DNA of 7,230 nt from Oscillospiraceae bacterium (GCA_024404735.1 JAKSPP010000074.1:1-7230), one strand, 5' to 3'. Positions 1 to 6,073 are shown, numbered from the stretch's first letter. Notes: generated by a model not told the origin, from the letters alone. Made by a program: numbers and translations.

Positions 1-49
1 GCGACCTCCGCGCTCTACACGCTTTCCCGACTCGACCCTCTTCCGATCT
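1..49 (+). other. Residual Illumina P5 adapter (assembly artefact)
   Basis: Bases 1-49 align without gaps to the last 49 bases of the standard Illumina P5/TruSeq universal adapter, with 7 mismatches (42/49 identical). The final 12 bases, CTCTTCCGATCT at 38-49, are exact and are the adapter's 3' end next to the insert. The mismatches are at 7, 11, 13, 21, 29, 32 and 37. This stretch is therefore not genomic, and real sequence begins at about base 50. The mismatches look like low-quality read-end errors. The adapter sequence is recalled from general knowledge; the comparison was made by eye. Confidence 0.93.
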
Positions 50-66
50 GTAAATCTCCCCGCGGG

Positions 67-278
67 CTCTTCCCCGCATACGCGGGGGTGACTCCATCTG
101 AGAGGCGGAGGCGCAGTAGATATCTCCCTTTTCCCCGCATACGCGGGGGTGATTCCTCCCATAAAGCTTATGACCTTTCGGCCTGTGGCTTTTCCCCGCA
201 TATGCGGGGGTGATTCCAAAGAGGGAGCTTTTCGCAGTCAATGGGAAAGCTTTTCCCCGCATACGCGGGGGTGATTTC
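67..278 (+). CRISPR. Leader-distal end of a type I-E CRISPR array (4 repeats, 3 spacers)
   Basis: Four 29-bp repeats lie at 67-95, 128-156, 189-217 and 250-278, separated by three spacers of exactly 32 bp (96-127, 157-188, 218-249). The 29/32 geometry and a repeat with CCCCGC-ATAC-GCGGGG stem and GTGATTCC end are typical of type I-E, where the last 8 nt form the crRNA 5' handle. This sets plus-strand transcription with the leader off the left edge. Taking 128-156 as reference, the first repeat differs at 69 and 92, the third has T at 203 (loop ATAT, stem kept), and the last has T at 277 in the handle. Such decay fits the old, leader-distal end. Bases 50-66 are a partial spacer cut by the adapter junction. 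No cas genes or leader are in the window, so activity cannot be judged. Spacer targets are unknown. Confidence 0.96.
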
Positions 279-308
279 CGGCGCATTAGTATCACTCTTA
301 AAACACCA

Positions 309-349
309 AAAACCTCCCGTCCTGCGTTTTCTGCAGAACGGGAGGTTTT
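309..349. terminator. Bidirectional rho-independent terminator between CRISPR array and murI
   Basis: A long hairpin has a 12-bp outer stem (309-320 with 338-349), a C/A mismatch (321/337), a 4-bp inner stem (322-325 with 333-336) and a 7-nt loop. The A run at 308-312 gives a five-U tract on the minus strand, ending murI transcription 28 nt after its stop. The T run at 346-349 gives a shorter U tract on the plus strand, for transcripts leaving the CRISPR array. The two units converge here. Confidence 0.88.
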
Positions 350-377
350 ATTTACGCCTAATTAAATTGCTTTTGCC

Positions 378-1178
378 TTATTCATTAAGAAGCCTTCCGA
401 ACAGTGCCTCTTTTTCCTCGCCCGGGAGGCTGCAGCGGAAGGTGATTGTACCTTTTTTTTCCTTCGGGGCTGAGAGAGACAGCTCCTCAAGGCGGCGGCG
501 CAGCTCTCTTGCCGTTCCCTCGGCTCCGTCAAAGAAGGTGACGGGATAGGGAAGAGCCGCGGCAATCTCATCCTTAAGAAAGGGGTAGTGGGTACAGCCG
601 AGGACGATTCCGTCAAGAATCTTATCCCTATAGGGGCTTAAAAGCTTGCAGAGATAATTATTAAGGTCCTTCCCGTGAAGCTCGCCCCTTTCCGCAAATT
701 CCATAAGGCCGGGGCAGGGCAGGGAGATTATCTCGGCGCGGTCTTCGTATTCCTCTATAAGACGACGAAGCTTCTCTTCACGTATGGTCATGGGCGTTGC
801 CATAACCAGAATGCGGGGGTGCTCTCCGGATAGTGCGGCGGGCTTAACGGCAGGCTCAATGCCCACAATGGGAAAATCGGGAAAATCCTCTCTCAATTCC
901 CATACTGCGGCGCTTGTTGCCGTGTTGCAAGCAATTACGAGGGCCTTGCAGCCCTCGCGAAGAAAGTTATTAAGATGCTCACGGCATAACGCGAGTACCT
1001 GTGATTTTGTTTTTGTGCCGTAGGGGGCGTTTTTGGAATCCCCGAAGAAGATGAAGTTCTCATTGGGAAGAAGCTTGCGCAGCTCCTTAAGAACACTGAC
1101 CCCGCCCATTCCCGAATCGAAAACGGCAATGGGGGCAAGGAGCTTCTCCGATGAATTCATATCATTCATTTCTGCCAT
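378..1178 (-). CDS. murI: Glutamate racemase
   Basis: This cytosolic enzyme interconverts L- and D-glutamate without a cofactor, supplying D-Glu to MurD for peptidoglycan. The 266-aa protein is full length for the family (about 255-285). Visible signatures are DSGMGG at 21-26 (catalytic Asp region), GDSKNAPYG at 46-54, CNTA with catalytic Cys84, and GCTHYPFL at 194-201 with the second catalytic Cys195 and His197. ATG at 1178 was chosen because a weak AGG lies 7 nt upstream and a better TAAGGA, overlapping the upstream stop, lies 15 nt upstream. In-frame ATGs at residues 4 and 7 are further from either. The first strand of the fold starts near residue 16, so the N-terminus is slightly long. 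It is last in a minus-strand run, 18 nt after the CsoR-family gene, and is followed by the terminator at 309-349. Confidence 0.97.
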   Translation of the reverse strand: MAEMNDMNSSEKLLAPIAVFDSGMGGVSVLKELRKLLPNENFIFFGDSKNAPYGTKTKSQVLALCREHLNNFLREGCKALVIACNTATSAAVWELREDFPDFPIVGIEPAVKPAALSGEHPRILVMATPMTIREEKLRRLIEEYEDRAEIISLPCPGLMEFAERGELHGKDLNNYLCKLLSPYRDKILDGIVLGCTHYPFLKDEIAAALPYPVTFFDGAEGTARELRRRLEELSLSAPKEKKGTITFRCSLPGEEKEALFGRLLNE

Positions 1179-1196
1179 GAAAGTGCCTGAAAATCC

Positions 1197-1691
1197 TTAG
1201 ATATATTTTGAAATTGCGTTCTGGAATTCCTCAACAGCCTCTTTGTCCCCCGTCTCAATGGCGTGGGTGATGCAGTGAGTCATATGCTCGTTGATGATAA
1301 TCTTGCCGAGACTGTTAAGGGAGGACTTGCAGGCGGAAATCTGAACAAGCACCTCGGAGCAGTCCTCATCCCTCTCAATCATCCTCTTGACAGATTCAAG
1401 GTGACCGATGATTCTGGAGAGCCTGTTAATCTGCTTCTTCTTTTCGGCGGGGTCGTGATGATGTCCGTGCCCGTGACCGTGCTCATGGTCATGCTCATGT
1501 CCGTGACCGTGCTCGTGCTCGTGGTCGTGCTCATGGCAGTGAACGGTTCCGTCGTCGTGGGTGTGAGTGTGCTCATGCATATGACTGTGCTCACTGTCTG
1601 CGAGATGGCTGTGTATATGCTCGGAGCTTGAATGCTCGAAATGCTCGGGGTCAAATACGTGGGTAAGAAGTGTTTCTTTTTTGTTTTCCAT
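1197..1691 (-). CDS. CsoR/FrmR-family metal-sensing repressor with His-rich N-terminal extension
   Basis: The 164-aa protein has two parts. Residues 1-80 contain 28 histidines, mostly alternating His-X with Glu, Asp, Gly or Thr (dense at 35-79, ending HGHGHHHD), like nickel/zinc storage tails in HypB or SlyD. Residues 84-164 are a CsoR/RcnR/FrmR (DUF156) helical domain: INRLSRIIGHLESVKRM, DCSEVLVQISA, then HMTHC. The ligand pattern Cys111-His136-Cys140 is the Cu(I)-type C-H-C triad of CsoR, unlike CstR (no His) or RcnR (His in the last position). A Cu(I)-responsive DNA-binding role is inferred; the His tail could instead buffer Ni or Zn. ATG at 1691 was chosen over an upstream in-frame start at 1769 because AAAGGA lies 11 nt before it, and the longer form would overlap the permease gene. 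It sits 16 nt after the permease and 18 nt before murI. No copA or copZ is in the window. Confidence 0.9.
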   Translation of the reverse strand: MENKKETLLTHVFDPEHFEHSSSEHIHSHLADSEHSHMHEHTHTHDDGTVHCHEHDHEHEHGHGHEHDHEHGHGHGHHHDPAEKKKQINRLSRIIGHLESVKRMIERDEDCSEVLVQISACKSSLNSLGKIIINEHMTHCITHAIETGDKEAVEEFQNAISKYI

Positions 1692-1707
1692 TATATAATA
1701 TGTCCTT

Positions 1708-3144
1708 TCAGACTTCCGTCTTTTCGGAGGCGGAAGACTCCTGCGCTTTCTCATCGGAGGGCTTCTCATCCTCCCCGGGGGTCTCTTCCGGGGACGTCTC
1801 CTCCGACTTGAATCTGGATAGTCCCTTCAGCCTGTTCATTTTGCGGAGAAGTCTTCTCTGTCTTCTCTGTGCGCCCTTCTCTGTAAGGGCCTCCTTCTTT
1901 GTTATGGGAACGGCATTGCCCTCCTTGTCGAAGTGGTCAATGCTCTTGTATTCCTCGAGAGTGGTGGGAAGACCGCTTCTGCGGAGCTTTTTCTCAATGG
2001 AGTAATTGACGAATCTGTAAATAAGAACAAATACGGGAACGCCCAGGAGCATTCCGGTGAAGCCGAAGAAGCCGCCGCCGAGAATAATTGCGAACATAAC
2101 CCAGAAGCCGTTGATGCCGATGGAGTCGCCCAGAATTTTCGGGCCCAGTACATTGCCGTCAAACTGCTGGAGAAGGACAATGAAGATAATGAAGATAAGG
2201 CACTTTATGGGATCGTTCAGAAGAATGATGAAGGCTGTGGGAATGGCGCCTATGAAGGGGCCGAAGAAGGGAATGATGTTGGTTATGCCGATGATAACGG
2301 AAACAAGAACGGCATAGGGCATCTTCATAATCAGGCAGGCAATGTAGCAGAGAATGCCTATAATAAGGGAATCCAGAAGCTTTCCGGAAATAAAGCTCAT
2401 AAAGACGTTGTTTGCGGTCTTGCCTGCATAGAGGATTCTCTCCGCTGCCTCAATGGAGAAGATGCAGTACAGTACTCTCTTTACTCCGGCGCTGAGGGCG
2501 GACAGGTTTGCAAGAACATAAACGGAAACGATAATGCCGATGATTACGTTGAAAAGCTCTTTGACAACGGAGAAAACCCCCGAGGTGAGGGAGGTGACAA
2601 GGTTTGCCATTCTGGGGACAAGACCTTTAATCCAGTTGGTCAGGGTTTCGGATACACTTCCGAAGAGTGCCTCGGCGGTCTCCTCGATTCCGGGGTAGTC
2701 TGCGAGAATTTTACCCAGCCAGTCGGAAACCTTGCCATAGTAGTACTCGGAGTTCTTAACCAGCTTATCCGCAGACTCCACAACCTGAGGCACAATCATC
2801 CAGATAATTGCCGTTACGATAAAGAGGAATAGAACCATGGCAAGAATAAGAGATAAGGCCTTGGCGAAGGTTGCTCTGGTTTTCTCCGGAGACTTTGCCT
2901 TCTTAAAAAGCTTCTTTGAAAGCGGGGTGAAGATATACCGGGATGAGAGCCACATAATGGGGTAAACAAGATAAGCGATGAAAAGACCCCATATGAAAGG
3001 TGACAGAATCTTATAAATCACCTTCACAACTCCGCCGATGGCGGAAAGGTGGCTGATAAGAGAGTAGAAAAGTATACAGGCGGCAATAACGAAAAATGCC
3101 GTCAGTCCTATTGCGTAGTATTTGTTAGAGCTTAGTTTTCGCAC
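1708..3144 (-). CDS. AI-2E family transporter (PerM/YtvI-like membrane permease)
   Basis: The 478-aa polytopic inner-membrane protein has about eight hydrophobic segments, near 11-30, 42-64, 95-118, 196-215, 256-275, 279-299, 303-325 and 346-378. Family hallmarks are SFISGKLLDSLIIGIL (250-265), NIIPFFGPFIGAIPTAF (289-305) and QQFDGNVLGPKILGDSIG (326-343), followed by a Gly-rich helix. The family is named for AI-2 export by TqsA, but members also act as cation antiporters or are uncharacterised, so the substrate is open. Residues about 380-478 form a charged cytosolic tail, Lys/Arg-rich then Glu/Ser/Pro-rich, that makes the protein longer than the usual 340-400 aa. The start is GTG at 3144, supported by GAGGTG (3155-3160) 10 nt upstream. 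The stop lies 16 nt before the CsoR-family gene, so the two are probably co-transcribed. Confidence 0.93.
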   Translation of the reverse strand: MRKLSSNKYYAIGLTAFFVIAACILFYSLISHLSAIGGVVKVIYKILSPFIWGLFIAYLVYPIMWLSSRYIFTPLSKKLFKKAKSPEKTRATFAKALSLILAMVLFLFIVTAIIWMIVPQVVESADKLVKNSEYYYGKVSDWLGKILADYPGIEETAEALFGSVSETLTNWIKGLVPRMANLVTSLTSGVFSVVKELFNVIIGIIVSVYVLANLSALSAGVKRVLYCIFSIEAAERILYAGKTANNVFMSFISGKLLDSLIIGILCYIACLIMKMPYAVLVSVIIGITNIIPFFGPFIGAIPTAFIILLNDPIKCLIFIIFIVLLQQFDGNVLGPKILGDSIGINGFWVMFAIILGGGFFGFTGMLLGVPVFVLIYRFVNYSIEKKLRRSGLPTTLEEYKSIDHFDKEGNAVPITKKEALTEKGAQRRQRRLLRKMNRLKGLSRFKSEETSPEETPGEDEKPSDEKAQESSASEKTEV

Positions 3145-3202
3145 GGATTAATTTCACCTCGCAAGCTTGCTGCTTAAATATAATAGGGAAGGGGCTTTTA
3201 TT

Positions 3203-3224
3203 TCTCCCCTCCGGGGAGGGGAGA
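3203..3224 (-). other. GC-rich intercistronic hairpin after the glycyl radical enzyme gene
   Basis: Arms 3203-3212 and 3215-3224 are fully complementary (TCTCCCCTCC / GGAGGGGAGA), giving a 9-bp stem with a 4-nt loop. It begins 8 nt after the enzyme's stop codon. Neither strand has a clean U tract after it; the minus strand reads AATAAAAG. It is therefore better seen as an mRNA-stabilising or partial-termination element than a classic terminator. A -10-like TATTAT (3185-3180, minus) and a perfect 10-bp palindrome GCAAGCTTGC (3161-3170) follow before the permease RBS. No good -35 is visible. Confidence 0.6.
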
Positions 3225-3231
3225 GAAAGGA

Positions 3232-5652
3232 TTACATATTCATTTCGGTTCTCTTGATAAGGTCATCCTGTGCCTTCTTGTAAACCTCGACGAAGTAGGA
3301 GGAGAAGCCTGCAATGCGGACAACAAGGTCCTTGTAGTCATTGGGGTTCTTCTGTGCGGCACGGAGAGTGTCGGCCGATACGATGTTGAGCTGAAGCTGC
3401 ATACCGCCGTTTCTGAAGTATGTCTCCATTACACTGCGAAGCTTTTTGTTTCCCTCCTCGCCGCGAAGGGCGGTGGGGTGGAACTTCATATTGCAGAGAG
3501 TACCGTTTGAGTACTTTGTCTGGTCGAACTTCAGAATGGAATTGATTGTGGAGAAGGGGCCGCTAACGTCCATGCCCTGGCAGGGAGAAACGCCGTCGGA
3601 GAGGGGCTCACCGGTCTTGCGTCCGTCGGGAGTTGCATGGCAGAGGTTGCCGTGAACAACGTTCATGGTTACGGGCCAGCAGCCTGCGGTCCAGTGGTTT
3701 CCGCGGGGGCCTATATGGCGGGAAATGCCGTCTGCGTAGGTGTCTGCAACGAATTTAAGATACTTGTCTGCCTCGGGGTCATTGTTTCCGAAGTGCTTTG
3801 CTCTGTAAAGAACATACTGATGGAGCTCCTCGTAGCCCTCCCAGTTGTTGATAAGGGCATCGTAAAGCTCACGGGTGGTGCAGATTTTGTCTCTGAAGCA
3901 GAGCTGGTCTATGATATTAAGGCTGTCGGCAACGGTGCCGTGGCCGATGGAGGAGTTACCGGTGTTGGTGTACTTGCTGCCACCCCAGAGAACGTCAAGT
4001 CCGCTCTCCATACAGCCTGTAACGGTTGCACTGAGAAGGGGCAGAGGAGTTACGAAGGAGTAAATATACTCGTAGCAGTGAATCATATTTGCCTGCCAGC
4101 GGGTGAAGAACTCCATCTGAGTTGCGTAGGCCTTCAGAACCTCGTCCATGCTCTCCATCTCGTAGAGATAGCCTGTCTGAGGTCCGATGGGTCTGGTGGG
4201 AACGGGCTGACAGTCGGCGTGGAAGGGGTTAATGCCGTTGTTGCTTGCGGCCCACAGTGCCTGGGGAAGAATGGTGTAGGAGTTACAGCCGTCTCCGCCG
4301 GAGTTTGCAAAGTCGCAGCCGCATATTGCGGGCTCAACACAGCCAATAAGAGTGTAGTTTCTTGCATCCTCAATGGGAATTCCGCGTCTCATCTGTGCGG
4401 GGATGATAACGCCGTCATACTCGAAGTCGGGAATTCCGCCTACGCGCTTTGTGCACTCAATGGCAGTCTCCCAAAGCTCATCGGGAGTATTGTCGTGAAT
4501 GCGGAGGGCAACGGGGGGAGAGTGGAGCTTCAGGCGGGCAGAGGACTGAAGGAACATGAAGGTTGACTTATTTGTTGCGTCATTGCCGTCCCTGTCAACA
4601 CCGCCAAGGGTGATGAGCTGACCGGAGGTGTAGCCCGGTGCGGACTTAAGGGCGAGCTCCATCCAGTTGCGGTTAAACTCCGCAACCTTCAGCATGAAGA
4701 AGTCGGTGAGCTCCTGTGCCTGCTCCTCTGTAAGGCGGCCCTCTTTAAGGTCTGCCTCAAGATATTTGCCCACGTACTGGTCCATTCTTCCGAAGGAAAG
4801 ACCGTGGAGCTGGGCATCAAGAATAAGACCGGTCTGGTAAAGAAGAACTGCCTGAAGTGCCTCGTAGTAGTTGCGGCAGGGATTTTCCATAATGTGGGAA
4901 AGGCTGTCTGCCATGCGAAGGAGCTCTGCCTTGCGCTCGGGGTCTGTGCACTCGGCTGCCATGCGCTCGCACTCCTTGCCGTAGCGCTTTGTATAGATGA
5001 TAATGCCTTCGGTTACGATTTCAACAGCTCTGTAGAATTCGTACTTTCTTGCGTCATTGCCTTCGATGCCCTTTTCAAGGAGCTCTCTGCGCTTTGCCTT
5101 TGCCTCATCCACAACACTGCGAAGACCCTTGTCGACAACAGTCCAGAGATTTCCGCAGAAATGTCCTATGGGGTTTATTGTACGGCGCTGCATGGTGAAG
5201 TTCAGAACGGAGTTTCCGACGTACTCCCTGTACTCCTCGGGGTAGTACTCGTCAATAACCGCATTCATTCCGTTCTGGAGCCAGAAATCCTGTGTATCTC
5301 TTAAGTACTGCTTGTCCTCCTCGTAAATGTCATAGGGGTCAATCTCTCTGGTGGAGCAGGTGTCAAGCTCTCTCATGAACCAGTCATGGGAGTTCTCGGG
5401 ATAAATGGCGGTGGAGCGGAACTCAACGCCGACGGAGCCGACAAGTACCTCATCCTCTCTTACGGGGGTGGGCATATTCTCAAAAAGATTGCGCAGGTTG
5501 TTGGCGCGCTTGAGGATGCCGACCACATACTGATGGTTCGTGTAATAATCCGTGACCAGCTTATAGCGGGCCATATCGATTCTGGGCTTCTTGGAACGGT
5601 ATTTCTCTCTCAGAGCGGCTATGCGGGGAGAGATGGGAGCTTCCACGAACAT
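3232..5652 (-). CDS. Glycyl radical enzyme (PFL/glycerol-dehydratase-like), substrate unassigned
   Basis: The 806-aa protein has the full length and both landmarks of glycyl radical enzymes. The active-site loop is IGCVEP (436-441), with thiyl Cys438 and Glu440 as likely general base. The C-terminal radical motif is VRIAGFSSYFVEV (778-790), with radical-bearing Gly782. Cys-X-Glu points to the eliminase/decarboxylase group (glycerol or propanediol dehydratase, choline lyase, hydroxyproline dehydratase, arylacetate decarboxylase types) rather than true pyruvate formate-lyase, which has Cys-Cys. GHF with His164 sits where many of these have the substrate-site GHT, and LHGLSFGRMDQY (282-293) corresponds to the conserved S-x-GR-x-DQ segment. 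The specificity pocket cannot be assigned by eye. Installing the radical needs a radical-SAM activase; none is in the window. The ATG at 5652 has a strong GGAGGT about 6 nt upstream. The permease follows 87 nt downstream. Confidence 0.93.
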   Translation of the reverse strand: MFVEAPISPRIAALREKYRSKKPRIDMARYKLVTDYYTNHQYVVGILKRANNLRNLFENMPTPVREDEVLVGSVGVEFRSTAIYPENSHDWFMRELDTCSTREIDPYDIYEEDKQYLRDTQDFWLQNGMNAVIDEYYPEEYREYVGNSVLNFTMQRRTINPIGHFCGNLWTVVDKGLRSVVDEAKAKRRELLEKGIEGNDARKYEFYRAVEIVTEGIIIYTKRYGKECERMAAECTDPERKAELLRMADSLSHIMENPCRNYYEALQAVLLYQTGLILDAQLHGLSFGRMDQYVGKYLEADLKEGRLTEEQAQELTDFFMLKVAEFNRNWMELALKSAPGYTSGQLITLGGVDRDGNDATNKSTFMFLQSSARLKLHSPPVALRIHDNTPDELWETAIECTKRVGGIPDFEYDGVIIPAQMRRGIPIEDARNYTLIGCVEPAICGCDFANSGGDGCNSYTILPQALWAASNNGINPFHADCQPVPTRPIGPQTGYLYEMESMDEVLKAYATQMEFFTRWQANMIHCYEYIYSFVTPLPLLSATVTGCMESGLDVLWGGSKYTNTGNSSIGHGTVADSLNIIDQLCFRDKICTTRELYDALINNWEGYEELHQYVLYRAKHFGNNDPEADKYLKFVADTYADGISRHIGPRGNHWTAGCWPVTMNVVHGNLCHATPDGRKTGEPLSDGVSPCQGMDVSGPFSTINSILKFDQTKYSNGTLCNMKFHPTALRGEEGNKKLRSVMETYFRNGGMQLQLNIVSADTLRAAQKNPNDYKDLVVRIAGFSSYFVEVYKKAQDDLIKRTEMNM

Positions 5653-5717
5653 AATGTACCTCCGGATGGTGTATTCATATTTATATGTGATGATACAGTA
5701 TAATATAAAGCGGATGG

Positions 5718-5731
5718 ATATAATATTATAT
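5718..5731. repeat. Perfect 14-bp AT palindrome in the glycyl radical enzyme leader
   Basis: ATATAATATTATAT is its own reverse complement. It lies between the predicted transcription start (about 5751) and the start codon at 5652, within a leader of about 100 nt. Another small dyad, CATAT-TT-ATATG (5676-5687), lies nearer the RBS. Either could be an operator or weak RNA structure, but AT-only palindromes arise easily in such DNA. Confidence 0.35.
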
Positions 5732-5757
5732 AAATGTATCGAAATTATACATAGTCA

Positions 5758-5786
5758 AGTATAATATAAGCATGTTCTTCCGTCAA
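5758..5786 (-). promoter_or_regulatory. Sigma-A promoter for the glycyl radical enzyme operon
   Basis: On the minus strand TTGACG (5786-5781) is followed, after exactly 17 nt, by TATACT (5763-5758). Each hexamer matches consensus at 5 of 6 positions. Predicted transcription start is near 5751, giving a leader of about 100 nt. A second TTGACT (5758-5753) overlaps the -10 and could serve a weaker downstream promoter with a poor -10 near 5734-5729. Confidence 0.75.
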
Positions 5787-5788
5787 TA

Positions 5789-5806
5789 GAATTATGCGTG
5801 TAATTC
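5789..5806. promoter_or_regulatory. Dyad GAATTA-N6-TAATTC abutting the glycyl radical enzyme -35
   Basis: Perfect 6-bp inverted arms at 5789-5794 and 5801-5806 surround TGCGTG. The dyad ends 2 bp upstream of the -35 element and is centred about 46 bp before the predicted start. That position suits a transcription activator touching RNA polymerase. The regulator is unknown; the site does not match the CRP/FNR consensus TTGAT-N4-ATCAA. Confidence 0.45.
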
Positions 5807-5838
5807 GTCATTTCTCACAATGCATACAGGCTCTTATA

Positions 5839-5864
5839 ATGAATATATTTTTCCGAATATTCAT
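5839..5864. repeat. Inverted repeat ATGAATAT-N10-ATATTCAT
   Basis: Eight-bp perfect arms (5839-5846, 5857-5864) enclose 10 nt. The right arm contains the palindrome GAATATTC (5855-5862). The same core recurs as the perfect 10-bp palindrome TGAATATTCA at 5953-5962. It is about 90-110 bp upstream of the enzyme's predicted start and may be an operator pair. No factor is assigned. Confidence 0.4.
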
Positions 5865-5866
5865 GT

Positions 5867-5895
5867 CGAAAACTCTGTCGAAAACTACGAAAACT
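5867..5895 (+). repeat. CGAAAACT direct repeats
   Basis: CGAAAACT occurs at 5867-5874, 5879-5886 and 5888-5895. The first two are part of an 11-nt exact repeat (5864-5874, 5876-5886). A fourth copy lies at 6086-6093, just before the RBS of the gene at 6115. Function is unknown. Confidence 0.5.
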
Positions 5896-5914
5896 CCTTG
5901 CAAATAGGGCGTTT

Positions 5915-5942
5915 GACGCAACTATGATGCAATTTGACGCAA
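5915..5942 (+). repeat. Three helically phased GAYGCAA heptamers
   Basis: GACGCAA (5915-5921), GATGCAA (5926-5932) and GACGCAA (5936-5942) start 11 and 10 bp apart, about one helical turn each, so all lie on one face of the DNA. The outer two belong to an exact 10-nt repeat TTTGACGCAA 21 bp apart (5912-5921, 5933-5942). This looks like a cooperative binding array for an unknown regulator. Confidence 0.5.
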
Positions 5943-6000
5943 ATTTCGAAAATGAATATTCAATAAAACTATGCCAAATCTTGTGTTTAACTTAAGGGAA

Positions 6001-6016
6001 AAACAATATATAGTGG
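6001..6016. promoter_or_regulatory. NrdR-box-like palindrome upstream of the zinc-ribbon gene
   Basis: The core ACAATATATAGTG matches the NrdR box (about CAC-A/T-ATATAT-A/T-GTG), with the first base of the CAC degraded to A at 6002. Twenty bases from 6003 to 6022 are identical to 7085-7104 beside the tandem boxes. It is a single box, ending 28 bp before the -35 at 6045. NrdR normally needs two boxes, so activity here is doubtful. Confidence 0.45.
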
Positions 6017-6044
6017 AAAATATGCCTATGAATACGAAAAATGA

Positions 6045-6073
6045 TTGCAATTATGTCTATACAAGAGTAAAAT
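6045..6073 (+). promoter_or_regulatory. Promoter for the zinc-ribbon/DUF4870-like gene
   Basis: TTGCAA (6045-6050; 4/6 of consensus), a 17-nt spacer, then TAAAAT (6068-6073; 5/6). Predicted start near 6080 leaves a leader of about 35 nt, with AAAAGGAG (6098-6105) as the RBS for the ATG at 6115. Confidence 0.55.

Noticed and set aside
103..116. Spacer 96-127 resembles 490-503 in murI (13 of 14 bases), possible self-targeting
   Set aside because: The match covers only 14 of 32 spacer bases in GC-rich, repetitive DNA and does not extend, so chance is the better explanation.
241..549. Plus-strand 102-aa open frame
   Set aside because: It spans the last CRISPR spacer and repeat, the terminator and the 3' end of murI, so it is not a gene.
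1692..1769. Upstream in-frame start extending the CsoR-family protein to 190 aa
   Set aside because: It would overlap the 3' end of the permease gene and lacks an RBS; ATG at 1691 has AAAGGA 11 nt upstream.
1933..2832. Plus-strand 299-aa open frame antisense to the permease
   Set aside because: It is a shadow of the permease reading frame; the minus-strand product has clear family motifs while this one is Asn/Gly/Asp-rich and featureless.
3203..3224. Rho-independent terminator of the glycyl radical enzyme gene
   Set aside because: The hairpin is good but no U tract follows on the minus strand, so it was listed as a hairpin only.
3637..4566. Plus-strand 309-aa open frame antisense to the glycyl radical enzyme
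   Set aside because: It lies wholly within the enzyme gene, has no domain and no RBS context, and results from codon bias on the opposite strand.
5653..5757. Riboswitch in the roughly 100-nt leader of the glycyl radical enzyme gene
   Set aside because: The leader is very AT-rich, has only short AT dyads and no conserved aptamer motif that I recognise.
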